A stretch of 64,000 nucleotides of DNA from contig NZ_VCHX02000079.1 in NCBI RefSeq assembly GCF_005768555.2, forward strand, positions 3,814-67,813. The letters are read 5' to 3'. The translations under genes were made by a program, and so were the position numbers. Below, piece after piece: positions 42,951-52,141 of this stretch (the stretch's first letter is position 1; every line of letters starts with the position of its first letter). The notes below the pieces were generated by a model. That model searched no databases and was not told where the DNA came from. It worked only from the letters and a program-made list of their open reading frames with translations. The DNA is from Streptomyces sporangiiformans (GTDB lineage Bacteria; Actinomycetota; Actinomycetes; Streptomycetales; Streptomycetaceae).

Positions 42951-43784
42951 TCACCGCTCACGCCGGGAACGCTGCACCGCAGTGTCTTCCCGCCCCGTTC
43001 CGGCCGCACCCCGTGCGGGGTCCACGCGCTCGAGCTTGGTCCAGCCGGTCCAGCCTCGCTTCTTCAGCAGCTCGATCAGCTGACGCGCCGGCGGCACTGT
43101 GTCGAACGCCAGTGTGTCCATCAACTTGACGAGCGGTGGCTCGATGTCGGCGTCATCGACGTAGTCCTCGCCCTGTTCGTCGGCCAACTGCGTGATGTAC
43201 GCGGCCAGTTTGTCGGCGAGCTCGACCAGCCGTGGGTCGTCGTCGGTGCGGTCGAGTGCCTGGCTCAGGGTGAGATTGAAGCCGATGAGCTCCGGGTCGG
43301 CGATCTGCTCCCGCTTGCGTGCCATCCACTCCGGGACTCGCTCGGGTGAGTGCGCGGCCAGCGGGATCCAGCCGTCCCGTTCGACCTGGACGATCCGCTC
43401 GTCAACCCCGAGCGCCCGCAGCCGGTCGAGATACTCGACCACCTCCTGAGGCAGTGCCAGGTTGTCCCCGGCGGTGAGGCGGGCGATCCGCTCACGGTGC
43501 CGTTGCCGCTCCCGGATCTCCGCCCGCAGACGCTTGTCGATGTCTGCGACCGCCGCGGCGAACTCCTCCTCGTCGGCCTGGAGCAGCTCCCGTACGCGCG
43601 CCAGCGGGACCCCGGCCTCGGCGAGGGTTCGGATCTTGATCAGCTCGACCACGGCGCCGGCGTCGTACCTCCGATAGCCGGAGTGGTCCCGCTCCGGCTC
43701 CGGCAGCAGCCCCTTGGCGTGATAGTGCCGCACTGCGCGCACGGTCACTCCGGCGTACGACGCCAGCTCGCCGATGGTCAGCAT
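42951..43784 (-). CDS. MerR-family transcriptional regulator
   Basis: 277-aa MerR regulator. N-terminal winged HTH: LTIGELASYAGVTVRAVRHY, HAKGLLPEPERDHSGYRRYD, AGAVVELIKIRTLAEAGVPL. A coiled-coil linker follows (DIDKRLRAEIRERQRHRERI), then an effector-type C-terminal region of about 150 residues without Cys metal ligands, so it is not a metal sensor. The last 25 residues are polar and run up to an IS21 remnant, so the natural end may be lost. It precedes a broken alpha/beta hydrolase on the same strand. Confidence 0.88.
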   Translation of the reverse strand: MLTIGELASYAGVTVRAVRHYHAKGLLPEPERDHSGYRRYDAGAVVELIKIRTLAEAGVPLARVRELLQADEEEFAAAVADIDKRLRAEIRERQRHRERIARLTAGDNLALPQEVVEYLDRLRALGVDERIVQVERDGWIPLAAHSPERVPEWMARKREQIADPELIGFNLTLSQALDRTDDDPRLVELADKLAAYITQLADEQGEDYVDDADIEPPLVKLMDTLAFDTVPPARQLIELLKKRGWTGWTKLERVDPARGAAGTGREDTAVQRSRRER

Positions 43785-43807
43785 CGGACCAGTCTCCTAG
43801 AAGCTGT

Positions 43808-44490
43808 TCAAGACGTCGGCCTGTCGGCTGGGTGGTGTGCGCTCCGGATGATCTCCGCGATTTCGGGGGCGTGGGTGAAGACCAGCCGGTGGTCGGTGTC
43901 GAGATGATCATGTCGATCGGGCGGTCGATCTTCCGGTACCGGTCGAGGATTCCGGACCGAACCACATCGATCTCGAGGTTCAGGTCGTGGATGTCCTGTG
44001 CGGTGAGCACCACCTGACACGCAGTGTTCCTGGCCCGCTCGATCTCTTGCCGCGCCACCAACTCCTCCGCCATTGCGCGGAATTCCGCCAGGTCAGCGTC
44101 GGTGATGAACGGTTCTGGCAACGGGTTCGCCCCGTCGATGAGAACAAGCCCGGCGACGGTGTCAGGACACTCGGAGGCATAGTGCACGACCAGGTCCGCG
44201 CCCAGCGAGTAGCCCACAAGCACGGGCGCCGAGGGCAGGTCGAGCTCCGCCAGCACGGCGACGAGATCGCTCAGAAACGCGTCGAAGGAGTACCGGTCGG
44301 TGGCCGAGGCGAGGCCATGGCCCCTGAGGTCGAAGGTCACCACGTCGTGGTCGCGGCGGAGGAGCCCGGTCAGCTCGTGCAGGTCGGCCTGTGTCGAGTT
44401 CAGTCCAGGACACAGGACCAGCGGTCGTCCCCGGCCGCCGCGGGATACCGGGATCCTGACGCCGTCGTGGTGGACCGTGAAGTGCCGCAT
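43808..44490 (-). pseudogene. Alpha/beta hydrolase with 3' deletion/frameshift
   Basis: From ATG 44490 the frame encodes a hydrolase: LVLCPGLNSTQADLHELTG, VVTFDLRGHGLAS, nucleophile elbow VGYSLGADLVVHYAS, GLVLIDGANPLPEP. Near 43890 the frame is lost; the correct C-terminus continues in another frame as VFTHAPEIAEIIRSAHH, with the acid/His region in between missing. The His of the triad therefore seems lost. It would follow the MerR gene in transcription order only if read separately, since it lies upstream of it on the same strand. Confidence 0.7.
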
Positions 44491-44615
44491 CGTCCTGTCG
44501 CCTCTCTCGATCCCATCACCGTCGTCGGTCGGCGTGTCGGTGATCGTCCGTTGATGAGGTCTCTGATCGGCTCCGGCGGCTCCCTCGTGGTCGCCGTATG
44601 ACTTGCGTGGTCCGG

Positions 44616-44916
44616 CGACCTCGATCGCATTGTCGGTCTTCCCGGAGGTGCCGGTGTACTGCCGCTGCACCCCGGCCGAACGGACGCCCTTCTTGATGAA
44701 CCCCGTCTCATCCACGATCAACACGCAGTCCTCGGCGCCAAGATGCTCCAGCAACCAAGCCGCGGATCTCGTCCCGCACCGCGTCCGCATCCCAACCGGC
44801 CTGGTTCAGCACGCGCTGCACGCCGTCCGGCCGATCCAGGCATGCAGCGCGTCGAGTCCTGCCGCCCAGCGATGTACCACATCAGCCGTGACGTCCCCAC
44901 CCATGACCAGCTCCAT
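44616..44916 (-). pseudogene. IS701-type transposase, N-terminal fragment
   Basis: The minus strand reads ELVMGGDVTADVVHRWAAGL, DALHAWIGR, then in another frame SAAWLLEHLGAEDCVLIVDE, TGFIKKGVRSAGVQRQYTGT, SGKTDNA. The VLIVDETGFIKKG and AGVQRQYTGTSGK segments are diagnostic for IS701-family enzymes and include the first catalytic Asp. The rest of the element is missing and internal bases are deleted. Confidence 0.75.
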
Positions 44917-45041
44917 GACGGTGACGTCCGGCCGCTGCTGACGGCCTGACCTCGGGGTGGAGCGGGAAATACCATGACGGCCTGGAACAACTGGGCGGAT
45001 CACCGGTCGGAGTTGAGATTCCGGCTCATCGCTTGCGCGAC

Positions 45042-45253
45042 CTAGAACGCCGTCATCCAACCCGACGCCTCGTGGAACCGCGCCTGTCCGGACTTGCGTA
45101 GCACCGATACCAGCGCTTGGCGACCGGATGCCACGCGGTATCAGCCCTGGGGGCCGTCGTAGAGCGACCAGTGGGTGTCTTGACCAACTTCGGGCCGTCC
45201 GACTTCTTCGGACGCCGCCTCCGATCTCTTCTCTTCGGTGCCGGTCCCGGCAT
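45042..45253 (-). pseudogene. Phage terminase small subunit-like remnant
   Basis: ATG 45253 opens a frame MPGPAPKRRDRRRRPKKS followed by TAWHPVAKRWYR; after a frameshift it continues KSGQARFHEASGWMTAF and a TAG. The MPGPxPKR start, WHPxAKxWY and KSGQAxFYEPSDW order is that of small terminase subunits of actinomycete phages. It is a prophage scar, without other phage genes nearby. From 44917 to 45041 nothing else is seen. Confidence 0.55.
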
Positions 45254-45379
45254 CGCCCATCACCTCCTCCAGCATCCGCACGCTCGTGCTCAAGTCGCAC
45301 CGCAAGTGCGCACTCCCCGTTCGACGGAGATCTTTGATCCGGTGCTCGAGATGCTGTGTGCCCCCTACAGTGAAGCCCA

Positions 45380-46234
45380 ATGACACTCCTACATACTCAT
45401 GACTATGGGGGCGATGGCCCGCAACTGGTTCTACTGCACGGTTACGCACGGTCGCTCACCGACTGGGACGCCTCGGCCGCCCTGCTCACCGCCGGGCACC
45501 GGGTCCTCGCCGTCGACCTTCCCGGGCACGGCCGCTCTCCCGGTATCTCCTCCTGGACCATCCCCAACGTGGTGCGGCACATCGCGGACACGCTCGACGC
45601 GCATGGCGTGCCGGAGGCCGTTGTGGTGGGCCATTCCCTCGGCGGACTGGTCGCGGTCGACTACGCCCGGGCGAACCCGGGCCGTGCCCGTGCCGCCGTG
45701 AATCTCGATGGCTTCTGGTGGGGACGCGAGTACCCCGGCGCTGAACGGGTGAGTGAAGGGCTGCTGGCGTCGGCCGGGGCCATCGCGCCACCCGAGTACG
45801 TCGAGGAGCAGGTCATCGTCTCCGCCCGGTTCGGGATTCCCGCCGACCGTGCGGAGGCCGCTGCCCGCGCGGCCGTACGCCCGTTGCCCGACGGCAAGTG
45901 GCAGACGCTGCCGCAACGGGCGGAGGCGCTGGAGATCGTCGACGAACTCCACAGGCTCGGCGCGCTCGGTGTCACCACATGGCTGGACGGGGTCGACTGC
46001 CCGCTGCTGCTGGTACAGGCCGGCCGACGGCTACCGCCTGCGCCTGGCATGGAGTGGTTCGACGAATTCAGCGCCCGGTTCGCGCAAGGGGTCTCCGAGG
46101 AGCTGGCCGCGGTCTCCCGCACCCGGCCGACGATCAGCGTCAACCGGATCGACGCCACCCATCTCATGAACATGGAGACTCCCGAAGCGGCGGCGACGCT
46201 GGTCGCCGGGTTCGTTGGAGGACTGCCCGGCTAA
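45380..46234 (+). CDS. Alpha/beta hydrolase
   Basis: 284-aa hydrolase with an intact layout: LVLLHGYARSLTDWD (oxyanion), VLAVDLPGHGRSPG, nucleophile elbow VGHSLGGLVAVDYAR, acid region CPLLLVQAGRRLPP, and His in RIDATHLMNMETPE. The start is at ATG 45380 without a clear ribosome site. The gene stands alone and ends 67 bp before a strong inverted repeat that acts as a terminator candidate. The substrate is unknown. Confidence 0.87.
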   Translation: MTLLHTHDYGGDGPQLVLLHGYARSLTDWDASAALLTAGHRVLAVDLPGHGRSPGISSWTIPNVVRHIADTLDAHGVPEAVVVGHSLGGLVAVDYARANPGRARAAVNLDGFWWGREYPGAERVSEGLLASAGAIAPPEYVEEQVIVSARFGIPADRAEAAARAAVRPLPDGKWQTLPQRAEALEIVDELHRLGALGVTTWLDGVDCPLLLVQAGRRLPPAPGMEWFDEFSARFAQGVSEELAAVSRTRPTISVNRIDATHLMNMETPEAAATLVAGFVGGLPG

Positions 46235-46300
46235 AGAATCCGGCACGCCTCACGAACCCCACTTCGCCGTTCTCCCGCCGCTCGAATGCGGACTCGAAGA

Positions 46301-46336
46301 AGCCCCGTTGACCTGCTTGCGCGGATCAACGGGGCT
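46301..46336 (+). terminator. Terminator-like hairpin behind the hydrolase
   Basis: AGCCCCGTTGA at 46301-46311 pairs perfectly with 46326-46336 (11-bp stem, 14-base loop). It is placed downstream of the alpha/beta hydrolase stop. No T-run follows, as is common in high-GC actinomycetes. Confidence 0.6.
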
Positions 46337-46379
46337 GTCTGCCATGAGTCGCTGTCTGTGGACGGGGGTTCGCGGACCT

Positions 46380-46570
46380 TGGAACCTCCACAGAATGTGA
46401 GCTGCTGTCTGCGCGAAGATGGTGCGGATGGTCGCGGCGGCCATCTCCGCCGAACCCTTTTCGACCACCGCAAACACGTCGCGGACGAAGTGAACGGGGC
46501 ACCTTCGCCGGGTCGACCCCAGGAAGACAGTCCGGGTTGCGGCGACCAGTCCGCTGTGGCTGTCGGCAGG
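46380..46570 (-). pseudogene. IS256-type transposase fragment
   Basis: On the minus strand, in two frames: DSHSGLVAATRTVFLGSTRR-like residues, then FAVVEKGSAEMAAATIRTIF, AQTA. In IS256-family transposases this segment lies around the catalytic Asp in SDSHxGL and the HFxRN/D region. About 60 codons are left. From 46571 to 46751 no gene was recognised. Confidence 0.55.
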
Positions 46571-46751
46571 ACACGGTTCTCACCCCTGGCTGGGCCTTCA
46601 CCATGGACGGCTCTCCCTTGCGGCTGGCCGGCAGGAAGGCTGTCGACGCCGTCACGGCGGGCGTCCCGCCGAGCTGGGCAAGGTCTCCTTCGTTCCCCTC
46701 TCTGCCGAAAACGTCGGTGGCCTTGACCTCAAGCTTGCTTGAGGTCACAGA

Positions 46752-47153
46752 GTGAACTGCATGAACACCGAAACCGCAGACATCAAGGCCATCGAACAGA
46801 TCGTGGCCACCGTCGAACGCACCCAGCGCGCCAAAGACGCCGAGGGATTCCTGGCGCTCTTCCACCCCGACGCCCTATGGACAACTGGCCACGGCAAGGT
46901 CCTGATTGGGTTCGACGCAATCGCTGAGTTCACCCGTGCCGTGCTGCCCAACGCCAGCTGGGACGGCGAGGTCACCTACGAGGCAATCCACCTGCAGTTC
47001 TTGCGGCCCGACGTGGCGGCCGTCAAGGTTCGGCAGGTCTACCACTCGGCAGAGGGCGACACAGAGGGCGCCCCGCTCTACGTCATGACCAAGCAGGATG
47101 ACGGAACCTGGCTGCTGCACGCCTGCCAGAACACCGAAGTCCGGGCCGATTAG
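46752..47153 (+). CDS. SgcJ/EcaC or SnoaL-like (NTF2 fold) protein
   Basis: 133-aa NTF2-fold protein. Signs are the first helix (DIKAIEQIVATVERTQRAKD), EGFLALFHPDALWTTGHGKV, the sheet strands AAVKVRQVYHSAEGD and DGTWLLHACQNTEV. Members often serve as small hydrolases, cyclases or ligand binders, but no catalytic residues can be assigned. GTG 46752 has GAGG upstream at usable distance; ATG 46761 is the alternative. No operon partner. Confidence 0.75.
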   Translation: MNCMNTETADIKAIEQIVATVERTQRAKDAEGFLALFHPDALWTTGHGKVLIGFDAIAEFTRAVLPNASWDGEVTYEAIHLQFLRPDVAAVKVRQVYHSAEGDTEGAPLYVMTKQDDGTWLLHACQNTEVRAD

Positions 47154-47471
47154 GACTCCTCAGGGCAATCAGTTGCGGAGCCAGATCACGAGGGCTGCAG
47201 CAGTGACAGAGGTCGCGAAGAGCTGAGTGCCGGCCTCTGTCGCGACTGTGTGAAGACAAGCACGAAGAATTGCCTGCTGCTCGCGGTCGACATGTCGCCG
47301 TGGCTGCGACTCTGACGCGCCGTGCTCGGGGGATCGGCTGCTGTGCCCGGTCTACGGCATGCGAAGAGCGCGTCCCAGTTCACTCAGGGCCGGCCCAGGT
47401 CCCCGGAGTGCGGGTGCCCTGCCCTCACTTGGCATAGTTGACCACGCCAAAGTGGCAGGGAAGGAAGGGTC
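47154..47471. other. Intergenic stretch without recognised gene
   Basis: About 320 bases. Only the ribosome site of the next gene (GGAAGGAAGGG before ATG 47472) was identified. No convincing frame or repeat. Confidence 0.45.
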
Positions 47472-48140
47472 ATGGACGAGGAACCGGAGCGCTACCGGGT
47501 CGAGTTCGCGAGTGGTACTGCCGCCTCGGTGGCGCAGCGGCGCTCCTTCCGCGACCACGAGCGCAACGATATAGAGCCCGACCTGCCTGGCTGGCCCCCT
47601 GGACAGGCCTTCGCGGTACGGGGGTTCTACGGCAAGCTCGGCCGACACGTCCGTACTGTAGTCACCGGGCTTTTGATGTTGCCGCTGTACATCATCGCCA
47701 GCGCCCTCGGCAGTCCCGCGTCGCCCGACAAGCGGGGGAAGTTGGAGGAGCGTGAGAACGAGGTCGACGACTTCCCCGTCATGTGGGCGGGCGTGGGCGA
47801 GACGGCTCGTACGCTGCCCTGGCAGCTCGATCCCTCCCGGCGGTCCTGGCGCATGGTGACCGAGATCGAACTGGCCGAGTCTGAGGGGCTCGTGCGCATT
47901 ACGTCGTACGAGGACACGGCGCGGGGCAGTCGGTTCGTCGCTTGGGGCGGTGGTGAGAAGGTTCCGGGATCCGATGCCGTCCTCTGGTCGTTGCCTCGGA
48001 AGGAAATCGCCGGCGTGGAGGTCAAGCGATTCAGCATGGCCGAGTCCGACTTCAAGATCTCCTTCCGGGATGGGTCTTGGGCCCGGCTGACGACGACTTC
48101 GTCGGACGGTGCGCGGAGGATCGCGGCTCTCCTCTCTTAG
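47472..48140 (+). CDS. Hypothetical protein with one membrane helix
   Basis: 222 residues. A single hydrophobic segment (VVTGLLMLPLYIIASALG, about 57-74) is followed by a soluble beta-rich part: ARTLPWQLDPSRRSWRMVTE, LVRITSYEDTARGSRFVAWG, AGVEVKRFSMAESDFKISFR, DGSWARLTT. This could be a PH-like fold. The family is not recognised. The start has a good purine-rich ribosome site. Confidence 0.65.
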   Translation: MDEEPERYRVEFASGTAASVAQRRSFRDHERNDIEPDLPGWPPGQAFAVRGFYGKLGRHVRTVVTGLLMLPLYIIASALGSPASPDKRGKLEERENEVDDFPVMWAGVGETARTLPWQLDPSRRSWRMVTEIELAESEGLVRITSYEDTARGSRFVAWGGGEKVPGSDAVLWSLPRKEIAGVEVKRFSMAESDFKISFRDGSWARLTTTSSDGARRIAALLS

Positions 48141-48147
48141 GTCGTTT

Positions 48148-48277
48148 TCACTCGGCCCCCGGCCGCCCGGGCACCAAGAACCGGCAACCCGCACCCCGCT
48201 ACGAACTCGGCAAGACCGTCGCACGCGCCGAGACCCTCGCAGAACTTCACGTGTCCCGAAGACAAAGATCAAGCTGA
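48148..48277 (+). pseudogene. Transposase C-terminal tail
   Basis: The frame reads GRPGTKNRQPAPRYELGKTV, ARAETLAEL and a stop. A GRPxGxKNRxPAxRYxVGKT tail is, from memory, the end of a DDE transposase group in Streptomyces. Nothing else of the element remains. 48278-48431 is intergenic. Confidence 0.4.
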
Positions 48278-48431
48278 CGGCGTCGCCTGCCCCGAGGGCG
48301 AGTTCGGAAGAGCGAGCTGATCTCGCCCCCGACACGGGGGCTCTCGCCGCCCGAATCGACAGAGATGCCGCAGCCCAACCCACCCGGGGCCATGGCGCAT
48401 GAGCACACAAGGCCCACGTGTCGGGGTGTCA

Positions 48432-49190
48432 TTAAGGCGCCGCGTCAGGACGGGGGGCGAGGACGCAGAACTCGTGGCCCTCCGGGTCGGCCAGGCACGT
48501 CCACGGGACGTCGCCCTGGCCGAGGTCGAGGTCGGTGGCGCCGAGGGCCCGCAGCCGGGCCACCTCCGCTGCTTTGTCGTCACCGGGGTACGGCAGCAGG
48601 TCAATATGGACGCGGTCTGGCACGGTCTTCACGCCGGGCGTGCGGAGGAACTCAAGATACGGGCCGACACCCTTGGCGGAGCGCAACACCGCATGTTCGT
48701 CAGTCACCTCGTGCAGGGTCCAGTCCATCGCCTCACCCCAGAACCGGGCCATGGCCCGCGGATCCGCGCAGTCGACCACCACCGCGGCGATCGGCCCGGT
48801 GTCCCGGTAGATCTCCCGAGGCTCCAGCACGCAGAACTCGTTGCCTTCGAGGTCGGCGAGGACCGTCCACGGCACGTCGCCCTGGCCCACGTCGGCTGGC
48901 GTCGCACCTAGAGCCCGGAGGTGTTCGACCAACTCCGCCTGATGGGCCGCAGAGGTGGTGGCGAGATCGAGGTGCACACGGTTCTTTGTTGTTGTCTTGG
49001 GTTCCGGGACGGTAACGACGTCGACGCAGACGGCGGCCGGGTCCGGCCAAACGAATCCACCGACGGGTTCAACGTTGGTCACGCCGGGTCCCTCACTCGA
49101 GACACCCCAGCCGAGCGCCTCCGCCCAGAACCGGCCGACCGCCGAGTCCTCAAGAGCTTTTATGTTCACCTGAACAGGTCGCAGTGCCAT
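48432..49190 (-). CDS. Two-domain VOC (glyoxalase-like) protein
   Basis: 252 aa from ATG 49190, with two tandem Glyoxalase_6-type domains of about 120 residues. Each has the same order: VNIKALEDSAVGRFWAEALG / VVDCADPRAMARFWGEAMDW; NRVHLDLATTSAAHQAELVE / DRVHIDLLPYPGDDKAAEVA; LGATPADVGQGDVPWTVLAD / LGATDLDLGQGDVPWTCLAD; GNEFCVLEPREIY / GHEFCVLAPRP. Such proteins often give resistance to or modify small molecules, but the role is open. Confidence 0.87.
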   Translation of the reverse strand: MALRPVQVNIKALEDSAVGRFWAEALGWGVSSEGPGVTNVEPVGGFVWPDPAAVCVDVVTVPEPKTTTKNRVHLDLATTSAAHQAELVEHLRALGATPADVGQGDVPWTVLADLEGNEFCVLEPREIYRDTGPIAAVVVDCADPRAMARFWGEAMDWTLHEVTDEHAVLRSAKGVGPYLEFLRTPGVKTVPDRVHIDLLPYPGDDKAAEVARLRALGATDLDLGQGDVPWTCLADPEGHEFCVLAPRPDAAP

Positions 49191-49209
49191 GCCGGCGATC
49201 CTATGCGCC

Positions 49210-49700
49210 CGCTCTGCAACGACATCTGCAGGTACCGTCGCCAAACAGGGATCAACTGCTCACTCGCCAGACGAAGTTGGCACGGTGCTGGGCGGATCCG
49301 CTGCAGGGGGCCAATCCACTCCGAGCAGCGACTTCGACATCACGGTCCTCCTTCCTGATCACGCGACGAGACGTCGGGAGGTGCTTCGTCACGATGAGCG
49401 TCTGGCCGAAGTCTTCCTCAGCAGCCGCGCAGACCTGCGGACGGCCTTCGCAGAGGCCCGCGTCACGCGACGGGCAACGGCTCTCTTCCTCTTCGCCGAA
49501 TCCATCGTTCTCTACGACCCGGACACCATGTCGAGGTACTTCGCCGGGAAGATGCCGTCCTCGGCCAGAGGCTACTCGACGGACATCTAGCCCTCGCCAG
49601 GCACGCTGGCCCCACGCCGCTGATGGCCTCAGTCAACCAGGAGCTGGACCCGACAGGCGGCCCCTTCCGCGAGGGTTATGTCGAGCGCCACCGGGTCTTC
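49210..49700 (+). pseudogene. Nucleotidyltransferase-like fragment, no start and frameshifted
   Basis: The frame reads VLGGSAAGGQSTPSSDFDIT, VLLPDHATRRREVLRHDER, LAEVFLSSRADLRTAFAEAR, ESIVLYDPDTMSRYF and then loses frame near 49545, continuing as AVLGQRLLDGHLALARHAGP. GSxAxGxxxxxSDxD is the active-site motif of the polymerase-beta nucleotidyltransferase fold. The expected N-terminus is missing because the VOC gene start lies there on the other strand. Confidence 0.6.
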
Positions 49701-49731
49701 CGGATGGCCTGCGCCCGTCCAGTCGAAGCCG

Positions 49732-49775
49732 CGTCGGGCAGGCAGGTGACGGGGGATGCACCTGCCTGCCCGACG
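49732..49775. repeat. Perfect 17-bp-stem hairpin
   Basis: Arms at 49732-49748 and 49759-49775 are exact inverted complements (CGTCGGGCAGGCAGGTG and its partner) with a 10-base loop. It lies between the nucleotidyltransferase remnant and a kinase fragment. It may be a terminator or a small mobile hairpin. Confidence 0.7.
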
Positions 49776-50039
49776 CGGGCATACCCGCTCACGGGGGGGA
49801 GCGGATACGACGGGGCCCTGGGCCCACTCCCTAAAGCGCAGCGCCGAGCCGCAGTGTCACACCCCCTACCGCCTGCCGTTTTGCCGGTCGGTGCAGGTGT
49901 GTGCGCGGCGCTGGGGCACGATGGCCTGCCGGTGCCGGTGCCGGTGCCGGTGGACTCGCCCGTGGCTCACGGTCATGGCTGGAAGGTCGCCTACAGTGTG
50001 GCCCCCTCTGATGGGGCAGGTGTGGGGGTTGGGTAGGGG

Positions 50040-50202
50040 TGAGGCGTTGCGGGCGGACCGGTACAGCCTGATCGAACCGATCGGGAGCGGCGGGACGGGG
50101 CAGGTCTGGCGGGCCTGGGGCACCGCTATGGGTCGCCAGGTGGCGGTCAAGCTGCTGGCAGCGGCGGGCGATGCCCCGGTGGTGGCGCAGTACTTCGCGT
50201 AG
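50040..50202 (+). pseudogene. Ser/Thr kinase N-terminal fragment
   Basis: LRADRYSLIEPIGSGGTGQV, WRAWGTAMGRQVAVKLLAAA, VVAQYFA then TAG; beyond the stop the same frame has QAQAAALLATL, as in the next helix of PknB-type kinases. The Gly loop (GSGGTG) and the ATP-binding Lys (VAVKLL) are present, and the rest of the kinase is gone. A full kinase starts 550 bp downstream, so this may be the stub of a duplicated gene. Confidence 0.65.
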
Positions 50203-50436
50203 CAGGCACAGGCTGCGGCCCTGCTGGCGACCTTGATCCGCTCCTTGCGGCGCACGAGACCGTTGGTCCCAGGTGGGCCGGACGAGGCGAACCGGCTGGT
50301 GGGGGAGGAGGGTGGAGCAACCGCGGCCTGCAGGGGGCTGCCCGTGGGCGCGGTGTCCACACGCGTTCAACGCGCACTCGCCGGAGCCTGGTTCGCGCCG
50401 TCGCGTGGGCCCGCCCTCGCCGTCGGCCGACGGCGA

Positions 50437-50480
50437 GGGTGTGACATCTGCGGCGACCGGTGCGCTGTAACGGGTGGGCC
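50437..50480. repeat. 44-bp near-direct repeat, copy 1
   Basis: Matches 52892-52935 at about 39 of 44 positions. Both copies read RGC-xx-CG-x-RCAVTGGP in the plus strand, a Cys-rich, zinc-ribbon-like end of some protein. Together they bracket the kinase and sigma-like genes. Confidence 0.65.
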
Positions 50481-50751
50481 GTGAGAGCGGCCCGTGAGAG
50501 CGGCTTTCCCTCTTGGGCGGGTCCTCGCGCAGTGAGTAGCAGCGTTCATCCCCCGGGCGTCTGCCTGCCCGGTGTGCCGTCAGCGGATCCGCGGCGTCTG
50601 CCCGGCGGGCGCCGAATCAGCCCCGGTGTTGGGGCGGTCGGTGCCGGGTGCGGGGACCTCTGTACGCTGGGCACCCTTCGGTGCAATCGCGTCATACCGC
50701 ATGATTTCGGGTGCATGGTGCGATGTGATGTCTTCGGGGGAAAGGTGCTTT

Positions 50752-52053
50752 GTGGACGTGCTCGTGGCGGATCGGTACAAGCTCAGCGAACTGCTGGGGC
50801 GTGGCGCGAGGGGTGAGGTCTGGCGCGCCACGGATCAGGTCCTCAACCGGCCGGTCGCCGTGAAACTCCTGCACACCGACTGCTCGGAGCACGTGGCGGC
50901 CACCGACGCCGAACGCTTCCACCTGGAGGCTCAGACGGCCGCCTGCCTCAACCACCCCCACGTGGTCGGGGTCTACGACTTCGGTTCCCACGACGGCCGG
51001 CTCTACCTGGTCATGGAGCTCGTCGACGGCTGGACCCTGGCCCATGAACGGTCCCTACGCGGCGCCCTGGCCCCGCAGGAAGCCGCCGCCATCGCGTCGC
51101 AGATGGCGGCAGGCCTGGCCGCCGCGCACCGCCAGGGGGTGATCCACCGGGACATCAAGCCCGCCAACGTGATGCTGACTGCCGACCGCATCGCGAAGAT
51201 CACTGATTTCGGGATCGCCCGCTTCGCCCACGATGCCGCCAGCACCCTGACCGCCACCGGCAAGATCGTCGGCTCCGCCGACTACCTGGCCCCCGAGCGC
51301 GCCCTCAGCCGCCCCTCGCAGCCCGCCTCGGACGTGTACTCGCTCGGCTGTGTGCTGTACGAACTGCTCACTGGCCACCCGCCCTTCACCGGCGCGTCCA
51401 GCCTGTCCGTAGTCCAGCAGCACGTCGACGCAACCCCGGTTCCGCCCACCCAGCTGCGCGGCGAGATACCGACGCCGCTCGCCGACTATGTGCAGCGCCT
51501 GATGGCCAAGGACCCGGCGCGACGCCCCACCGCCGACCAGGCGGCCGCCTGGCTGTCCGGCCCGGCGGAACCGCTCGGTCAGCCGACGCCGCATCAGGTG
51601 CCCCTGACCGGCCCGCGGCTGCCGCCTCCGCCGGCGGACCTGCAACGGACGGAAGGCCTCCCGGCAGTGGCGCGCACACGTGCCGCCCGGCGCCACGGCA
51701 TGTCCCCCAAAGTCCTGCTCACGATCGGCGGGGTCATCGCTTTCGGAATCGTGGCAGCCATCGGCACGGCAATGACACCCGATGACAGTGACGGTGCCTC
51801 GCCGAACCCCGCGAGCACGCCAACGCCTGCCGACGCCGCACCGGCCACCGAGGAGACCACGACGCCACCTGCACCGCCGGCGTCCTCCGCGCCGGCGGCG
51901 GACGACGGCTACGACGAGCAACAGGCGAAGAATCAGGCCGAAGAGGATCGCAAGGCAGCGGAGGAGGAGCAAAAGCGGGCCGAGGAAGAACAGAAGAAGC
52001 CGGAGGAAGAGCGCAGGAAGGAAGCGGGAAAAGCGCAAAAAGGCGACGACTGA
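50752..52053 (+). CDS. PknB-type Ser/Thr protein kinase, membrane anchored
   Basis: 433 aa from GTG 50752 (GGGGGAAAGG upstream). Kinase domain about 5-265: Gly loop LLGRGARGEVWRA, ATP Lys in PVAVKLL, catalytic loop VIHRDIKPANVML, DFG in KITDFGIARF, activation-loop SADYLAPERAL, DVYSLGCVLYELLTGHPPF. A Pro-rich linker is followed by one membrane helix (VLLTIGGVIAFGIVAAIGTA) and an extracellular tail that is first Ser/Thr/Pro-rich and then Glu/Lys-rich. No PASTA repeats are present. The frame is open upstream, but GTG 50752 fits the family start. The next gene is a sigma-like protein. Confidence 0.9.
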   Translation: MDVLVADRYKLSELLGRGARGEVWRATDQVLNRPVAVKLLHTDCSEHVAATDAERFHLEAQTAACLNHPHVVGVYDFGSHDGRLYLVMELVDGWTLAHERSLRGALAPQEAAAIASQMAAGLAAAHRQGVIHRDIKPANVMLTADRIAKITDFGIARFAHDAASTLTATGKIVGSADYLAPERALSRPSQPASDVYSLGCVLYELLTGHPPFTGASSLSVVQQHVDATPVPPTQLRGEIPTPLADYVQRLMAKDPARRPTADQAAAWLSGPAEPLGQPTPHQVPLTGPRLPPPPADLQRTEGLPAVARTRAARRHGMSPKVLLTIGGVIAFGIVAAIGTAMTPDDSDGASPNPASTPTPADAAPATEETTTPPAPPASSAPAADDGYDEQQAKNQAEEDRKAAEEEQKRAEEEQKKPEEERRKEAGKAQKGDD

Positions 52054-52141
52054 CCCCCCAGGCACACAGCGGCAACAGCGGGTGCGTGGCGCGGCCCGGG
52101 ACCCGCGTGGCATACCCCCGGACCGAAAGGCATACGCGGCA

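Noticed and set aside
43492..44790. Single 432-codon hydrolase fusion gene
   Set aside because: It is a chance read-through: the 5' part is IS701 debris and the 3' part is a shadow of the MerR gene; only 43808-44490 is hydrolase-derived.
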